The position numbers and the translations under genes were made by a program. Below, piece by piece: positions 33,593 through 42,372 of a stretch of DNA of 64,000 bases; position 1 is the first letter of the stretch, and each line of letters opens with the position of its first letter. Source of the stretch: an uncultured Eubacteriales bacterium (GTDB lineage Bacteria; Bacillota; Clostridia; Oscillospirales; CAG-272). The stretch lies in contig URDX01000002.1 of the NCBI GenBank assembly GCA_900546695.1, positions 94,522-158,521 on the forward strand, given 5' to 3'. The notes beneath the pieces are model-generated. The model worked only from the letters and a program-made list of their open reading frames with translations, had not been told where the DNA came from and searched no databases.

Positions 33593-34129
33593 ATGGGCTT
33601 CTTTGACAAGGTGAAGAACATTGTAAATCCTAAGGATATCGACGAGGGCTACGAGGACGACGAATACGTATTTGATGACAACGCGGGTGCACCCGACTAC
33701 GGTACGCAGTATGACACTGCATACGGCAGCGGCTCTCAGGCAACGAATTACGCGCCCTCGGGCAGAACAGGTTCGTTTGCGGGAGTAGGTGTCGGCAGCG
33801 GCGTTGAGCTCAACGGCAGCGCTCTCGAACTGAAGGTCATGAAGCCTAAGCACTGGGACAGCGTAAATCAGATAGCAGATCATCTTATCAGCAAGCGAAC
33901 CGTAGTTCTCAATCTTGAGGACACAAATAAAGAGGATGCGCGCCGCATGATAGATTTCCTTCTCGGCGTTGTATATACTATTGAGGGCGATATCAAGAAG
34001 GTCGCTAACAACACATGGGTAATTACGCCTAATAACGTCGATCTCTCGCAGGATAACCAGCAGCAGACGGCGGCAGCGGGCACCCAGACTCAACAGCCGA
34101 ACGCAGGCATGCAGTTTACCTCGATGTAA
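33593..34129 (+). CDS. sepF: Cell division protein SepF
   Basis: A 178-residue protein with the SepF membrane-targeting N-terminus (MGFFDKVKNIVNP), an acidic Gly/Tyr-rich linker (residues 18-70), and the conserved SepF fold (about 78-150; VVLNLEDTNKEDARRMIDFLLGVVY). A Gln-rich tail ends it. SepF polymerises at the division site and ties FtsZ to the membrane. It has AGGAGAG before the ATG and possibly its own promoter inside yggS. Confidence 0.95.
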   Translation: MGFFDKVKNIVNPKDIDEGYEDDEYVFDDNAGAPDYGTQYDTAYGSGSQATNYAPSGRTGSFAGVGVGSGVELNGSALELKVMKPKHWDSVNQIADHLISKRTVVLNLEDTNKEDARRMIDFLLGVVYTIEGDIKKVANNTWVITPNNVDLSQDNQQQTAAAGTQTQQPNAGMQFTSM

Positions 34130-34151
34130 GCTGCCGCAGAGGTAGTTTGAA

Positions 34152-34415
34152 GTGGGCATAATAGGCAGAACTCTGGCACTCATACTGCGGGCATTCGAGT
34201 TCGCGCTCTTGGTCAGAGCCGTTATGTCGTGGATAATGCCCGGTGACGCAAACCGCTTTACCGAGTTTGTCTACGGTATTACAGAGCCGGTCATCGCGCC
34301 TGTGAGGCGGCTCCTGTTCAGAGTGGATTTCTGCAGGAGATGCCCCGTAGACCTTTCGTTTCTTGTTGTTCTTATGCTTGTTGAGATACTTCGGGGATTT
34401 GTGAGATTATTATGA
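34152..34415 (+). CDS. YggT family membrane protein
   Basis: An 87-residue protein with two membrane segments bracketing a short conserved loop (PGDANRFTEFVYGITEPVIAPVRRLL). YggT proteins are encoded in division clusters and may help osmotic balance or division-site organisation. GTG start at 34152 with GAGGT upstream; ATGA-type 4-bp overlap with the next gene. Confidence 0.88.
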   Translation: MGIIGRTLALILRAFEFALLVRAVMSWIMPGDANRFTEFVYGITEPVIAPVRRLLFRVDFCRRCPVDLSFLVVLMLVEILRGFVRLL

Positions 34416-35476
34416 TCGAAGGCGGAGAGACGGGTCTGCTTATCTCGCGCGTGGATGATCTCGTCAGATATGCCGAGAAGCACGGCAGTGCCGTTTCGGG
34501 CTTTCTTGACGCTGCATCGGCGCGCACTGCGGGTCAGCATCTTGCTGCGCTCAGACTCGCGGAGCGCGGGCTGTCATACTGCTTTTTCGGCGGTTATGAC
34601 AGAGCGGAACGGCAGGTGCTTGTTATCGTCTGTGAGGCATTCTGCCCGTACGGGTATCTGTGCGACGCATGTCTTACGCGTGCGGGCGCGGAGCTTTCGG
34701 AATGGAAGGTCAGCCGCGACGTGCTGCAGAGCGATTGTGACTTCGACAGCCGCGATTACGGAAATGCGGGCTGTGATGACGTGTGTGGTGGTGAATGCTG
34801 CGGCGATAACGGTTGTGACAGTGACGGCATCGGCACGGCGGGCGGCGCTTACGGCGATAACCGCTGCGGTGCTTGCACGACAGACGACACGGAAAGCGGC
34901 GCAGCAATGCGCGATGAAAAAGCGGTCTGCCCGACGGCTGAGGCTGCGGCGGGACTGCGATATGTACTTGTTCGCGGCAGCGGATATCATGAACTCGATC
35001 ATCGATCGTTTCTCGGAGCTGTGCTTGCACTCGGTCTCTCACGCGACACGGTCGGCGATATCATCGTCAGAGACGGTCGCGAAGCGATAATAATTACCGT
35101 ACGGGCGGCTGCTGAACTTTTGCTTTCACAGCCGCCTGTTCTTATTTTTGTCGGCAGAGATAAGGTAAAGGTGAGCGAGACGAGCCTGCCGCCTGATTTT
35201 GAACCCGAGCGGCGCTACCGCGAGCTTTCGGTGACCGTAGCGTCTCCGCGGCTCGATGCCGTTGTTTCGGAGCTCGCGCATCTGTCGCGCGATAAGGCAA
35301 AGGCGGCTGTGGTCGGCGGCATGGTAACGCTTTCGGGCAGAGTCGAGCAGCGCCCCGACAGAGAGGTAGTGCAGGGTGATATACTTTCGGTGCGCGGTCA
35401 CGGAAAGTTCGTGATAGGCGAGAGCGGTACGACCGCACGGGGCAGAGTACGCCTCGCGGTAAAGAAATATTTATAA
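34412..35476 (+). CDS. ylmH: YlmH-like S4-domain RNA-binding protein with Cys-rich insertion
   Basis: A 354-residue protein. An N-terminal YlmH domain (about 1-90) and a middle domain (about 170-260) precede a C-terminal S4 RNA-binding motif (SPRLDAVVSELAHLSRDKAKAAVVGG). YlmH proteins bind stalled large ribosomal subunits in quality control. Between the two YlmH halves, about residues 105-165, is an insertion rich in Cys, Asp and Gly (CDDVCGGECCGDNGCDSDG) not seen in the usual ~260-residue family members; it has at least nine cysteines. The insertion could bind metal or be non-functional low-complexity sequence. Confidence 0.82.
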   Translation: MIEGGETGLLISRVDDLVRYAEKHGSAVSGFLDAASARTAGQHLAALRLAERGLSYCFFGGYDRAERQVLVIVCEAFCPYGYLCDACLTRAGAELSEWKVSRDVLQSDCDFDSRDYGNAGCDDVCGGECCGDNGCDSDGIGTAGGAYGDNRCGACTTDDTESGAAMRDEKAVCPTAEAAAGLRYVLVRGSGYHELDHRSFLGAVLALGLSRDTVGDIIVRDGREAIIITVRAAAELLLSQPPVLIFVGRDKVKVSETSLPPDFEPERRYRELSVTVASPRLDAVVSELAHLSRDKAKAAVVGGMVTLSGRVEQRPDREVVQGDILSVRGHGKFVIGESGTTARGRVRLAVKKYL

Positions 35477-35535
35477 CCGCCGTACCGACACCTGCTGCAG
35501 CGGATTTAACGGATTTTTGGAAAGAGAGGGTAAAG

Positions 35536-36636
35536 ATGCTTCCCCCGTATGAGATAAAAGCAAAGGATTTTACACACGTGCTTCGAGGCTATGCCGTTGA
35601 AGAGGTTGACGAATACTGCGCCTTCGCGCTCGATAAATATACCGAGCTCTATCGCGAGAACGACGCGCTTGAGCAGAGGATAGCTTCGCTCGAGGCGGAG
35701 CTTGCTCACTTCCGCGAGGATGAGGAGTCGATACGCAGTGCGCTTGTCGACGCAAAGCGCGCGAGCACGCGAATAGTCGAGGAGGCGACCGAGCGCTCAA
35801 AGGTCATTCTCCATTCGGCAAAGCTAAACTGCGACCGCATTCTCTCTGAGTTCCGCAGCGCGGTCTCCGAGGAGCGGGACGAGCTGCTGCTGCTCCGCGC
35901 GATGGTCAAAAAGTTCAAGGACGATCTTTTTGCGACCTATAAGACACACATCGAGTATATCGAGCGTATCGCGCCCGAGCTTGACAGCCTTGACGAATCC
36001 GAATTTTCGGATGAGGCGGTGCTCAGGCTTGCGGTCGAGAGCATAAAGGGCAGCATCCGCGAGGATGTGAGCACGACCGACGGAGATGTTCCGCTGCCGA
36101 CCGACGGCGCTGACGCAAGCGGCGCTGCTGCAAACGTTACTGCTGAGGCTGCCGATGATTCGGCGGTGAGCGCTGCTGCAACGAACGATGCTGCGAACGC
36201 CGAAACGGAGAACGCGACAGGCGATATTGCCGAAACGGCGGACGATGCTGCTGAGGCTTCCGATGCTCCGGCTGTGACCGATGAAGGCGGAGCAACCGAA
36301 GAAGTCGGCACTGTCGATGACGGTCATGAGACCGACGAAACCGGCGCAGTCGATGCCGAGAATATCGAACCCGACGGCATTGCGAGCGGTTCTGCAGACG
36401 CTGCGGCGAGCAACACCGCGGACAGCACTGCGGCTGAGCAGATGAGCCTTTTCTCGGATGAGGACGAGCTGATACTCGACCGCGGCGAACCGGGCGTCTT
36501 TGATGCCGAGTCGGCTGACGATGAGGAGGACGATTTTCTTGCCTTTCCCGAGGAGCTGACATCGCACAGCGATGATACGGAGAGCGACGCGATAGGCAAC
36601 CTGCTTTCCGACATAAGGGACGACTCGAACGGCTGA
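35536..36636 (+). CDS. divIVA: DivIVA family protein with long acidic tail
   Basis: A 366-residue protein. The N-terminal DivIVA lipid-binding domain is clear (MLPPYEIKAKDFTHVLRGYAVEEVDEY), then a coiled coil to about residue 160. Residues 180-366 form an Ala/Asp/Glu/Thr-rich low-complexity arm, with a short hydrophobic patch QMSLFSDEDELIL near 310. DivIVA marks negatively curved membrane at poles and septa. AGAGAGGG precedes the ATG. The 154 bp after it contain CGGTACGTCCCGCACGG-type GC repeats and no gene. Confidence 0.92.
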   Translation: MLPPYEIKAKDFTHVLRGYAVEEVDEYCAFALDKYTELYRENDALEQRIASLEAELAHFREDEESIRSALVDAKRASTRIVEEATERSKVILHSAKLNCDRILSEFRSAVSEERDELLLLRAMVKKFKDDLFATYKTHIEYIERIAPELDSLDESEFSDEAVLRLAVESIKGSIREDVSTTDGDVPLPTDGADASGAAANVTAEAADDSAVSAAATNDAANAETENATGDIAETADDAAEASDAPAVTDEGGATEEVGTVDDGHETDETGAVDAENIEPDGIASGSADAAASNTADSTAAEQMSLFSDEDELILDRGEPGVFDAESADDEEDDFLAFPEELTSHSDDTESDAIGNLLSDIRDDSNG

Positions 36637-36790
36637 GTGCCGCGGGTGACACCCGATCTGAAAAGCAGACAGTAACATTACATACATCGCGGTCTTCCGT
36701 CGGGGACCGCACGGCGGTACGTCCCGCACGGCGGCACGGCTCGCCCTACAAAAGAAAAATATTTTCGACGGAGAAACAGGAACAAAAGAA

Positions 36791-39559
36791 ATGGCTAAGG
36801 ATTACACTTCCACACTTAATCTACCTAAGACCGACTTCCCCATGCGTGCAAATCTGCCGCAGCGCGAGCCCGAGATGCAGAAGGCATGGGAGGAAGAGGG
36901 CATTTACGAGCAGATGCTGAAGAGAAACGCGGACAAGCCGAGCTTCATTCTTCACGACGGACCTCCTTTCTCTAACGGAAATATTCACATGGGCACCGCG
37001 ATGAACAAGGTGCTCAAGGACTTCATAAACAAGTACAAATCCATGCACGGCTTCCGCGCATGCTACCGTCCGGGCTGGGACAATCACGGCATGCCCATCG
37101 AGAGCGCCATCATCAAGCAGAGCAAGCTCGACCGTAAGAAGATGACCGTGCCCGAGTTCCGCGATGCGTGCCATGAGTTCGCGCAGAACTTCGTCAACAT
37201 TCAGATGGACCAGTTCAAGCGCCTCGGCGTTCTCGGCGAGTGGGACGACCCTTATCTGACCATGAAGCCCGAGTTTGAGGCGAGAGAGATTCGCGTGTTC
37301 GGCGAGATGTACAAGAAGGGCTACATCTACAAGGGACTTAAGCCCGTTTATTGGTGCCCGCACGACGAGACCGCGCTTGCAGAGGCTGAGATCGACTATA
37401 AGGACGTCGACTGCACCTCTATCTACGTCAAGTTCCGCATCTCCGATACCTGCGGAAACGAGAGGATGAATGCTCTCGACCTTGCAAACACCTATTTCGT
37501 AATCTGGACGACGACCGCATGGACGCTCCCCGGCAACCTTGCAATCGCCGTACATCCGCGCGAGGAGTACATTGCAGCAAAGGTTCCCTCGGGCGAGATA
37601 TACATTCTTGCGGCTGCTCTTGCGGAAAAGACGCTTGCGGCAGCGGGTATCGACAGCTATGAGACGCTTGCTTCCTTCAGCGGCAGCGAGCTCGAATATA
37701 TGAAGGCGCGCCACCCCTTCCTTGACCGCGACAGCGTTCTGCTCTGCGCAGACTATGTCACCATGGACAACGGTACGGGATGCGTCCATACCGCGCCCGG
37801 CTTCGGTGCGGACGACTACATGACCTGCAAGCACTATAAGATGGATATGATAGTCCCCGTCGATGACCGCGGCTATCAGACCGAGGATGCGGGTCCTTAT
37901 GCGGGAATGTACTACGAGGAATCGGGCGAGCGCATCATCGCCGACATGCGTGAGAGCGGAGCGCTGCTTGCCTCCGAGCAGATAACGCACTCCTACCCGC
38001 ACTGCTGGCGCTGCAAGCACCCCATCATCTTCCGCGCCACCCCGCAGTGGTTCTGCTCGGTCGAGGCGTTCAAGGATGAGGCTGTCCGCGCGTGTGACGA
38101 TGTCACCTGGACTCCCGCATGGGGTCGCGAGCGCATGATAGGCATGATTCGCGAGCGCGCCGATTGGTGCATTTCGCGTCAGCGTCATTGGGGTCTGCCG
38201 ATAGCGGTATTCTACTGCAAGGACTGCGGCGAGGTCATCTGCAATGACGAGACCATCGACAATGTTTCCCGCCTCTTCGCGGAGCACGGCTCGAACGTCT
38301 GGTACGAGAAGGAGGCGAGCGAGCTTCTTCCCGAGGGCTTTGTCTGCCCGAAGTGCGGCTCGGTCCACATCACCAAGGAGACCGACACGCTCGACGGCTG
38401 GTTCGACTCCGGCTGTACCCACTTTGTAAACCTAGAGGATCGCGAGGGCATGCGTTGGCCCGCAGACCTCTATCTCGAGGGCGCGGATCAGTTCCGCGGA
38501 TGGTTCCAGTCCTCGCTCCTTACCGCTGTGGGCGCTAAGGGTCAGGGCGCACCCTATCGCGGCGTTCTTACTCACGGCTGGGTCGTCGACGGCGAGGGCA
38601 AGGCGATGCACAAATCGCTCGGCAACTCGGTGCTCGCAGAGGACGTTGTAAAGAAATACGGTGCGGATATTCTCCGCGCATGGGTCGCATCGAGCGACTA
38701 TCAGGTCGATGTCCGCGTTTCGGACAAGATACTCGGTCAGCTCGGCGAGATATACAGAAAGATAAGAAATACCGCGCGCATCCTGCTCGCAAACCTCGGC
38801 GACTTTGATCCCGATAATGATATGCTTCCCGTATCCGAGCTCGAGGATATCGACAAGTGGATAATTGCGGGCGCAAACGAGCTTGCCGCACGTTCGGTAA
38901 AGAACTACGACGAGTACGATTTCCACGGAGTTTTCCACGACCTTGCAAACTTCTGCACCGTCGACCTCTCCAAGCTCTATATTGATATAACCAAGGACCG
39001 CAGCTACGTCGAGGCGCCCGCCTCTAAGACCCGCCGCGCCGTTCAGACCGCGATGTATACCGTTCTCTCTATGATAACGCGCATCCTCGCACCCCTGCTC
39101 ACCTTTACCGCAGACGAGATCTGGCGCGCTATGCCGCATGTCGCATCCGAGGACGCGAGAAGCGTGCTTCTCAATGATATCCCCACCTATGATGAGTCGC
39201 TTACCTTCCCCGAGATAAAGGCTCACTGGGATCACCTCTTTGAGCTTCGCGACGACGTTATGAAGGAGCTCGAGACCGCGCGTGCGAACAAGCTGATAGG
39301 TAAGTCTCTCGAGGCTCAGCTGCATATCGCCGCATCGGGTGAGCAGTATGCGGTGCTCGACAGCTTCCGCGATCAGCTCGCCGCAATATTCATCGTCTCC
39401 GCCGTATCGCTCGAGAGCGGCGATGGAGATATGAAGGTCGCGGTAGAACCCGCATCGGGCGAGAAGTGCGACCGCTGCTGGATGTTCACCGAGGACGGCG
39501 AAACGACCGAGGACGGACACCTCTGTGCGCGCTGCATGGAGACCGTAAAAGGACTTTGA
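36791..39559 (+). CDS. ileS: Isoleucyl-tRNA synthetase
   Basis: A 922-residue class I synthetase. The HIGH equivalent is HMGT (GNIHMGTAMNK), the editing domain includes WTTTAWTLPGNLAIAV, and the KMSKS-type loop reads KAMHKSLGN, so the first Lys and the Ser differ from the classic motif. The C-terminal zinc finger CDRCW...CARC is present. In this division-linked order ileS then lspA follow divIVA as in many Firmicutes. No T-box is visible in the short upstream gap. Confidence 0.97.
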   Translation: MAKDYTSTLNLPKTDFPMRANLPQREPEMQKAWEEEGIYEQMLKRNADKPSFILHDGPPFSNGNIHMGTAMNKVLKDFINKYKSMHGFRACYRPGWDNHGMPIESAIIKQSKLDRKKMTVPEFRDACHEFAQNFVNIQMDQFKRLGVLGEWDDPYLTMKPEFEAREIRVFGEMYKKGYIYKGLKPVYWCPHDETALAEAEIDYKDVDCTSIYVKFRISDTCGNERMNALDLANTYFVIWTTTAWTLPGNLAIAVHPREEYIAAKVPSGEIYILAAALAEKTLAAAGIDSYETLASFSGSELEYMKARHPFLDRDSVLLCADYVTMDNGTGCVHTAPGFGADDYMTCKHYKMDMIVPVDDRGYQTEDAGPYAGMYYEESGERIIADMRESGALLASEQITHSYPHCWRCKHPIIFRATPQWFCSVEAFKDEAVRACDDVTWTPAWGRERMIGMIRERADWCISRQRHWGLPIAVFYCKDCGEVICNDETIDNVSRLFAEHGSNVWYEKEASELLPEGFVCPKCGSVHITKETDTLDGWFDSGCTHFVNLEDREGMRWPADLYLEGADQFRGWFQSSLLTAVGAKGQGAPYRGVLTHGWVVDGEGKAMHKSLGNSVLAEDVVKKYGADILRAWVASSDYQVDVRVSDKILGQLGEIYRKIRNTARILLANLGDFDPDNDMLPVSELEDIDKWIIAGANELAARSVKNYDEYDFHGVFHDLANFCTVDLSKLYIDITKDRSYVEAPASKTRRAVQTAMYTVLSMITRILAPLLTFTADEIWRAMPHVASEDARSVLLNDIPTYDESLTFPEIKAHWDHLFELRDDVMKELETARANKLIGKSLEAQLHIAASGEQYAVLDSFRDQLAAIFIVSAVSLESGDGDMKVAVEPASGEKCDRCWMFTEDGETTEDGHLCARCMETVKGL

Positions 39560-40104
39560 TGACCGAGAATAAGCCGAGGCGTGCCCGCCTCGGCATGCTC
39601 TTTTGGATAGCGGTAATGCTTCTTACCGTCGCGCTTGACCAGTATACAAAGCATCTCGCGCGGACGCTGCTCGCGCCCGTCGGCGATGTGCCGCTGTGGG
39701 ACGGCGTGCTGCATCTGACATACGTCGAGAATACGGGTGCTGCCTTCGGAATGATGAAAAATCAGCGTTGGATATTCCTGCTGCTCTCGATGGTCGCTAT
39801 TATCGTGCTGTCGGTCTATGCGGTCGTTGAGCGGAAAAAGCTCGGCGAGATGGGCGGTATTTCGCTCGCGCTGATAGTCGGCGGCGGCATCGGAAACATG
39901 ATAGACCGCATAGGCGCGAGATACGTTACCGACTTTGTCAATTTCAAGCTCATCGGCTTTGCCGTGTTCAACTATGCCGATGCGGCAGTCTGCGTCGGCG
40001 CGGCACTGCTGATGATATATGTGCTGTTCTTTGCCGACCGTACCCCGCATGACGGCGGAGCCGCGGACGGCGCGGAGAAGAAAACGGACGGCGAAAATGG
40101 CTGA
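39559..40104 (+). CDS. lspA: Lipoprotein signal peptidase
   Basis: A 181-residue membrane aspartyl peptidase that cleaves lipoprotein signal peptides. Four membrane segments; the catalytic aspartates lie in GNMIDRIGARYVTDFV and FNYADAAV. The start ATG overlaps the ileS stop by one base (TGATG). About 20 acidic/basic residues follow the last helix. It would serve the lipoproteins encoded here (CotH, DUF4832, OppA). Confidence 0.95.
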   Translation: MTENKPRRARLGMLFWIAVMLLTVALDQYTKHLARTLLAPVGDVPLWDGVLHLTYVENTGAAFGMMKNQRWIFLLLSMVAIIVLSVYAVVERKKLGEMGGISLALIVGGGIGNMIDRIGARYVTDFVNFKLIGFAVFNYADAAVCVGAALLMIYVLFFADRTPHDGGAADGAEKKTDGENG

Positions 40105-41020
40105 CGGCAGAGAGCCGTGCAGGCTCGATGTTTATGTAGCCGAGCGCGAGGGTATTACCCGCAGTGCGGCACAGCGGCTGATAGAGGGCGGATACGTTAC
40201 CGTCGGCGGTGTGCGGCGGGATAAGAAATATCCCGTGACCGATGCGGACGATGTGACGGTCGAGCTGCCCGAGCCGCAGCCGTGTGAAGCGCAGCCGCAG
40301 GATATACCGCTCGATATATTATACGAGGATGAGCTGCTGCTTGTAGTGAATAAGCCGAAGGGCATGGTGGTGCACCCCGCTGCGGGAAACCCCGACGGAA
40401 CGCTCGTAAACGCTCTTTTGTATCACTGCGGCGGCTCGCTGTCGGGCATCGGCGGTGTGCTGCGCCCCGGCATCGTTCATCGTATAGATAAGGATACGAG
40501 CGGGCTGCTGCTCGTCGCAAAGACCGACGAGGCGCATACATTTCTCGCGCAGCAGTTTGCGTCGCATAAGCTCGGACGGATATATTCGACGATAGTTGTC
40601 GGCAACATCCGCGACGATGAGGGCACTGTTGACGCGCCGATAGCGCGGCATCCCACCGACCGCAAAAGAATGGCGGTCGTCGCGGGCGGAAAGGAAGCCG
40701 TGACGCACTATACCGTGCGCGCACGCTTTCCGGGCAGCGCAGACAGACAGGCGTTTACACAGCTCGATGTCAGGCTCGAAACGGGCAGAACGCACCAGAT
40801 AAGGGTGCATATGTCGCATATCGGGCATCCTGTGCTCGGAGATACCGTTTACGGCGGGGATAAGACCGCGCTCGCGCGGCGCTATGCATCGGTGCTGCGT
40901 GGTCAGTGTCTGCACGCGCGGACGATAGAGTTTGAGCATCCGCGGACGCATGAGCTCATGCACTTTGACAGCGGTTTGCCCGAATATTTTATGCAGCTGC
41001 CGTTCGATATCGTACCGTGA
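40097..41020 (+). CDS. rluD: RluD-type 23S rRNA pseudouridine synthase
   Basis: A 307-residue enzyme: an N-terminal S4 domain (RLDVYVAEREGITRSAAQRLIEGG) and the RluA-family catalytic domain with the Asp in IVHRIDKDTSGLLLVAK, plus ETGRTHQIRVHM and HARTIEFEHP. It modifies uridines of 23S rRNA helix 69 in model bacteria. Overlaps lspA by 8 bp, so ileS-lspA-rluD form one unit. Confidence 0.9.
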   Translation: MADGREPCRLDVYVAEREGITRSAAQRLIEGGYVTVGGVRRDKKYPVTDADDVTVELPEPQPCEAQPQDIPLDILYEDELLLVVNKPKGMVVHPAAGNPDGTLVNALLYHCGGSLSGIGGVLRPGIVHRIDKDTSGLLLVAKTDEAHTFLAQQFASHKLGRIYSTIVVGNIRDDEGTVDAPIARHPTDRKRMAVVAGGKEAVTHYTVRARFPGSADRQAFTQLDVRLETGRTHQIRVHMSHIGHPVLGDTVYGGDKTALARRYASVLRGQCLHARTIEFEHPRTHELMHFDSGLPEYFMQLPFDIVP

Positions 41021-41151
41021 GTATGTTTCGCGCGGGATGAATTTGCGCGAAATGAGCTTGCACGAGATGGGGCTGCAGCTGAATCTGCGGGAATACTGAA
41101 TTATCCGTGAGCGGCGCGCAGCCGCATTATTAATTCGGAGGCAACGGCATT

Positions 41152-42282
41152 ATGACCGAAAACAAAAGCTATGCGCTCAGCGGAGCGCGTATATACGACA
41201 CCGACAGCGAGAGCTACATTACGGGCGGAATCGCAGTAAAGGATGGCATCATAACCGAGCTCGGCGAGCTGTCTCGGGAGAGCGCCGCTGCGGCGGAGGA
41301 TGTCGGCGGTGCGCGGATAATTCCCGCGATGGTCGACGTTCATACTCACGGCAGATGCGGCTGCGATTTCTGCGGCGCGAGCCGAGAGGAGCTTGCCCGT
41401 CTGCGCCGTGCATATGCGGAGTCGGGAACGGCTACCGTGATACCGACGCTCGCATCGGGTACGCTTGAGCAGTGGCTCGAAGCTACCGATAACATACATG
41501 CACTCGGCTTTGACGGTATACACTATGAGGGCAGATATCTCTCGCCCGAAAAGCGCGGCGCGCACGCGCCCGAGCTGCTTAAAAATCCCGACGCGGATGA
41601 GCTGCGCACGCTTATGCGGCACGCGGGAGATATGCGGGTGCATGTCTCGATGGCAGCGGAGCTGCCGGGCGGCGACGAGGCGATGGCTGCCGTCATAGAC
41701 GGCGGCGGTACGGTCGGACTCGCGCATACCTCCGCTACGTATGAGCAGGCTATGCATGCCGTCGAGCGCGGGCTGCATTCGTTTACACATGTTTTCAATG
41801 CCATGACGGGCATGTCGCACCGCGCACCGGGTGTTGTCGGAGCTGCGCTCTCGTCGGGGCTGTATACCGAGTTTATCTGCGACGGTGTTCATATTCACCC
41901 GTCGGTGATAAAAATTGCCTACAATGCCGTGCCGCATGACCGCTTTGTGCTGATAACCGACTCGCTTATGGCGGCGGGGCTCGGCGACGGCGAGTACGAG
42001 CTTGCGGGGCAGCCGGTGCGTGTTGAAGGCGGTATCGCAAGAACGGGCGACGGAGCCATCGCAGGAAGCATGCTTGACCTCTTTACGGCGGTGAAGAACC
42101 TCTCCGCTTTTGCTGGAATACCGTTAGAGCAGGCGCTGCCCGCAGCGACGTCGGTGCCCGCGCGAATGCGGCGGCTCGACGGCGTGACAGGCTCGCTGCG
42201 TGTGGGGCTGCGCGCGGATATGCTGCTGCTCGACGAGCACGGCGGGATAGACCGCGTATATGCCGCAGGCGAGCGCATCTGA
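41152..42282 (+). CDS. nagA: N-acetylglucosamine-6-phosphate deacetylase
   Basis: A 376-residue amidohydrolase. The metal-site VDVHTHGRCG, the substrate-loop HYEGRYLSPEKRGAH, HVFNAMTGMSHRAPG and the catalytic Asp in LITDSLMAAG are present. It deacetylates GlcNAc-6-P during amino-sugar recycling or the breakdown of wall or host glycans. It stands without nagB. GGAGG is about 10 bp upstream of the ATG. Confidence 0.93.
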   Translation: MTENKSYALSGARIYDTDSESYITGGIAVKDGIITELGELSRESAAAAEDVGGARIIPAMVDVHTHGRCGCDFCGASREELARLRRAYAESGTATVIPTLASGTLEQWLEATDNIHALGFDGIHYEGRYLSPEKRGAHAPELLKNPDADELRTLMRHAGDMRVHVSMAAELPGGDEAMAAVIDGGGTVGLAHTSATYEQAMHAVERGLHSFTHVFNAMTGMSHRAPGVVGAALSSGLYTEFICDGVHIHPSVIKIAYNAVPHDRFVLITDSLMAAGLGDGEYELAGQPVRVEGGIARTGDGAIAGSMLDLFTAVKNLSAFAGIPLEQALPAATSVPARMRRLDGVTGSLRVGLRADMLLLDEHGGIDRVYAAGERI

Positions 42283-42372
42283 GCCGCAGCGGCGTAAAAG
42301 CTCGCTTGCACGGAAATCAAGAAGATAACCATAACGATATATACCGAATTACAACGAAAGAAGGAACAAAAG

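Noticed and set aside
36637..36790. T-box leader for ileS (and for valS at 45218-45289, metG at 42283-42372)
   Set aside because: Gaps are too short and no conserved AGGGTGGNACCGCG-type T-box sequence is present.
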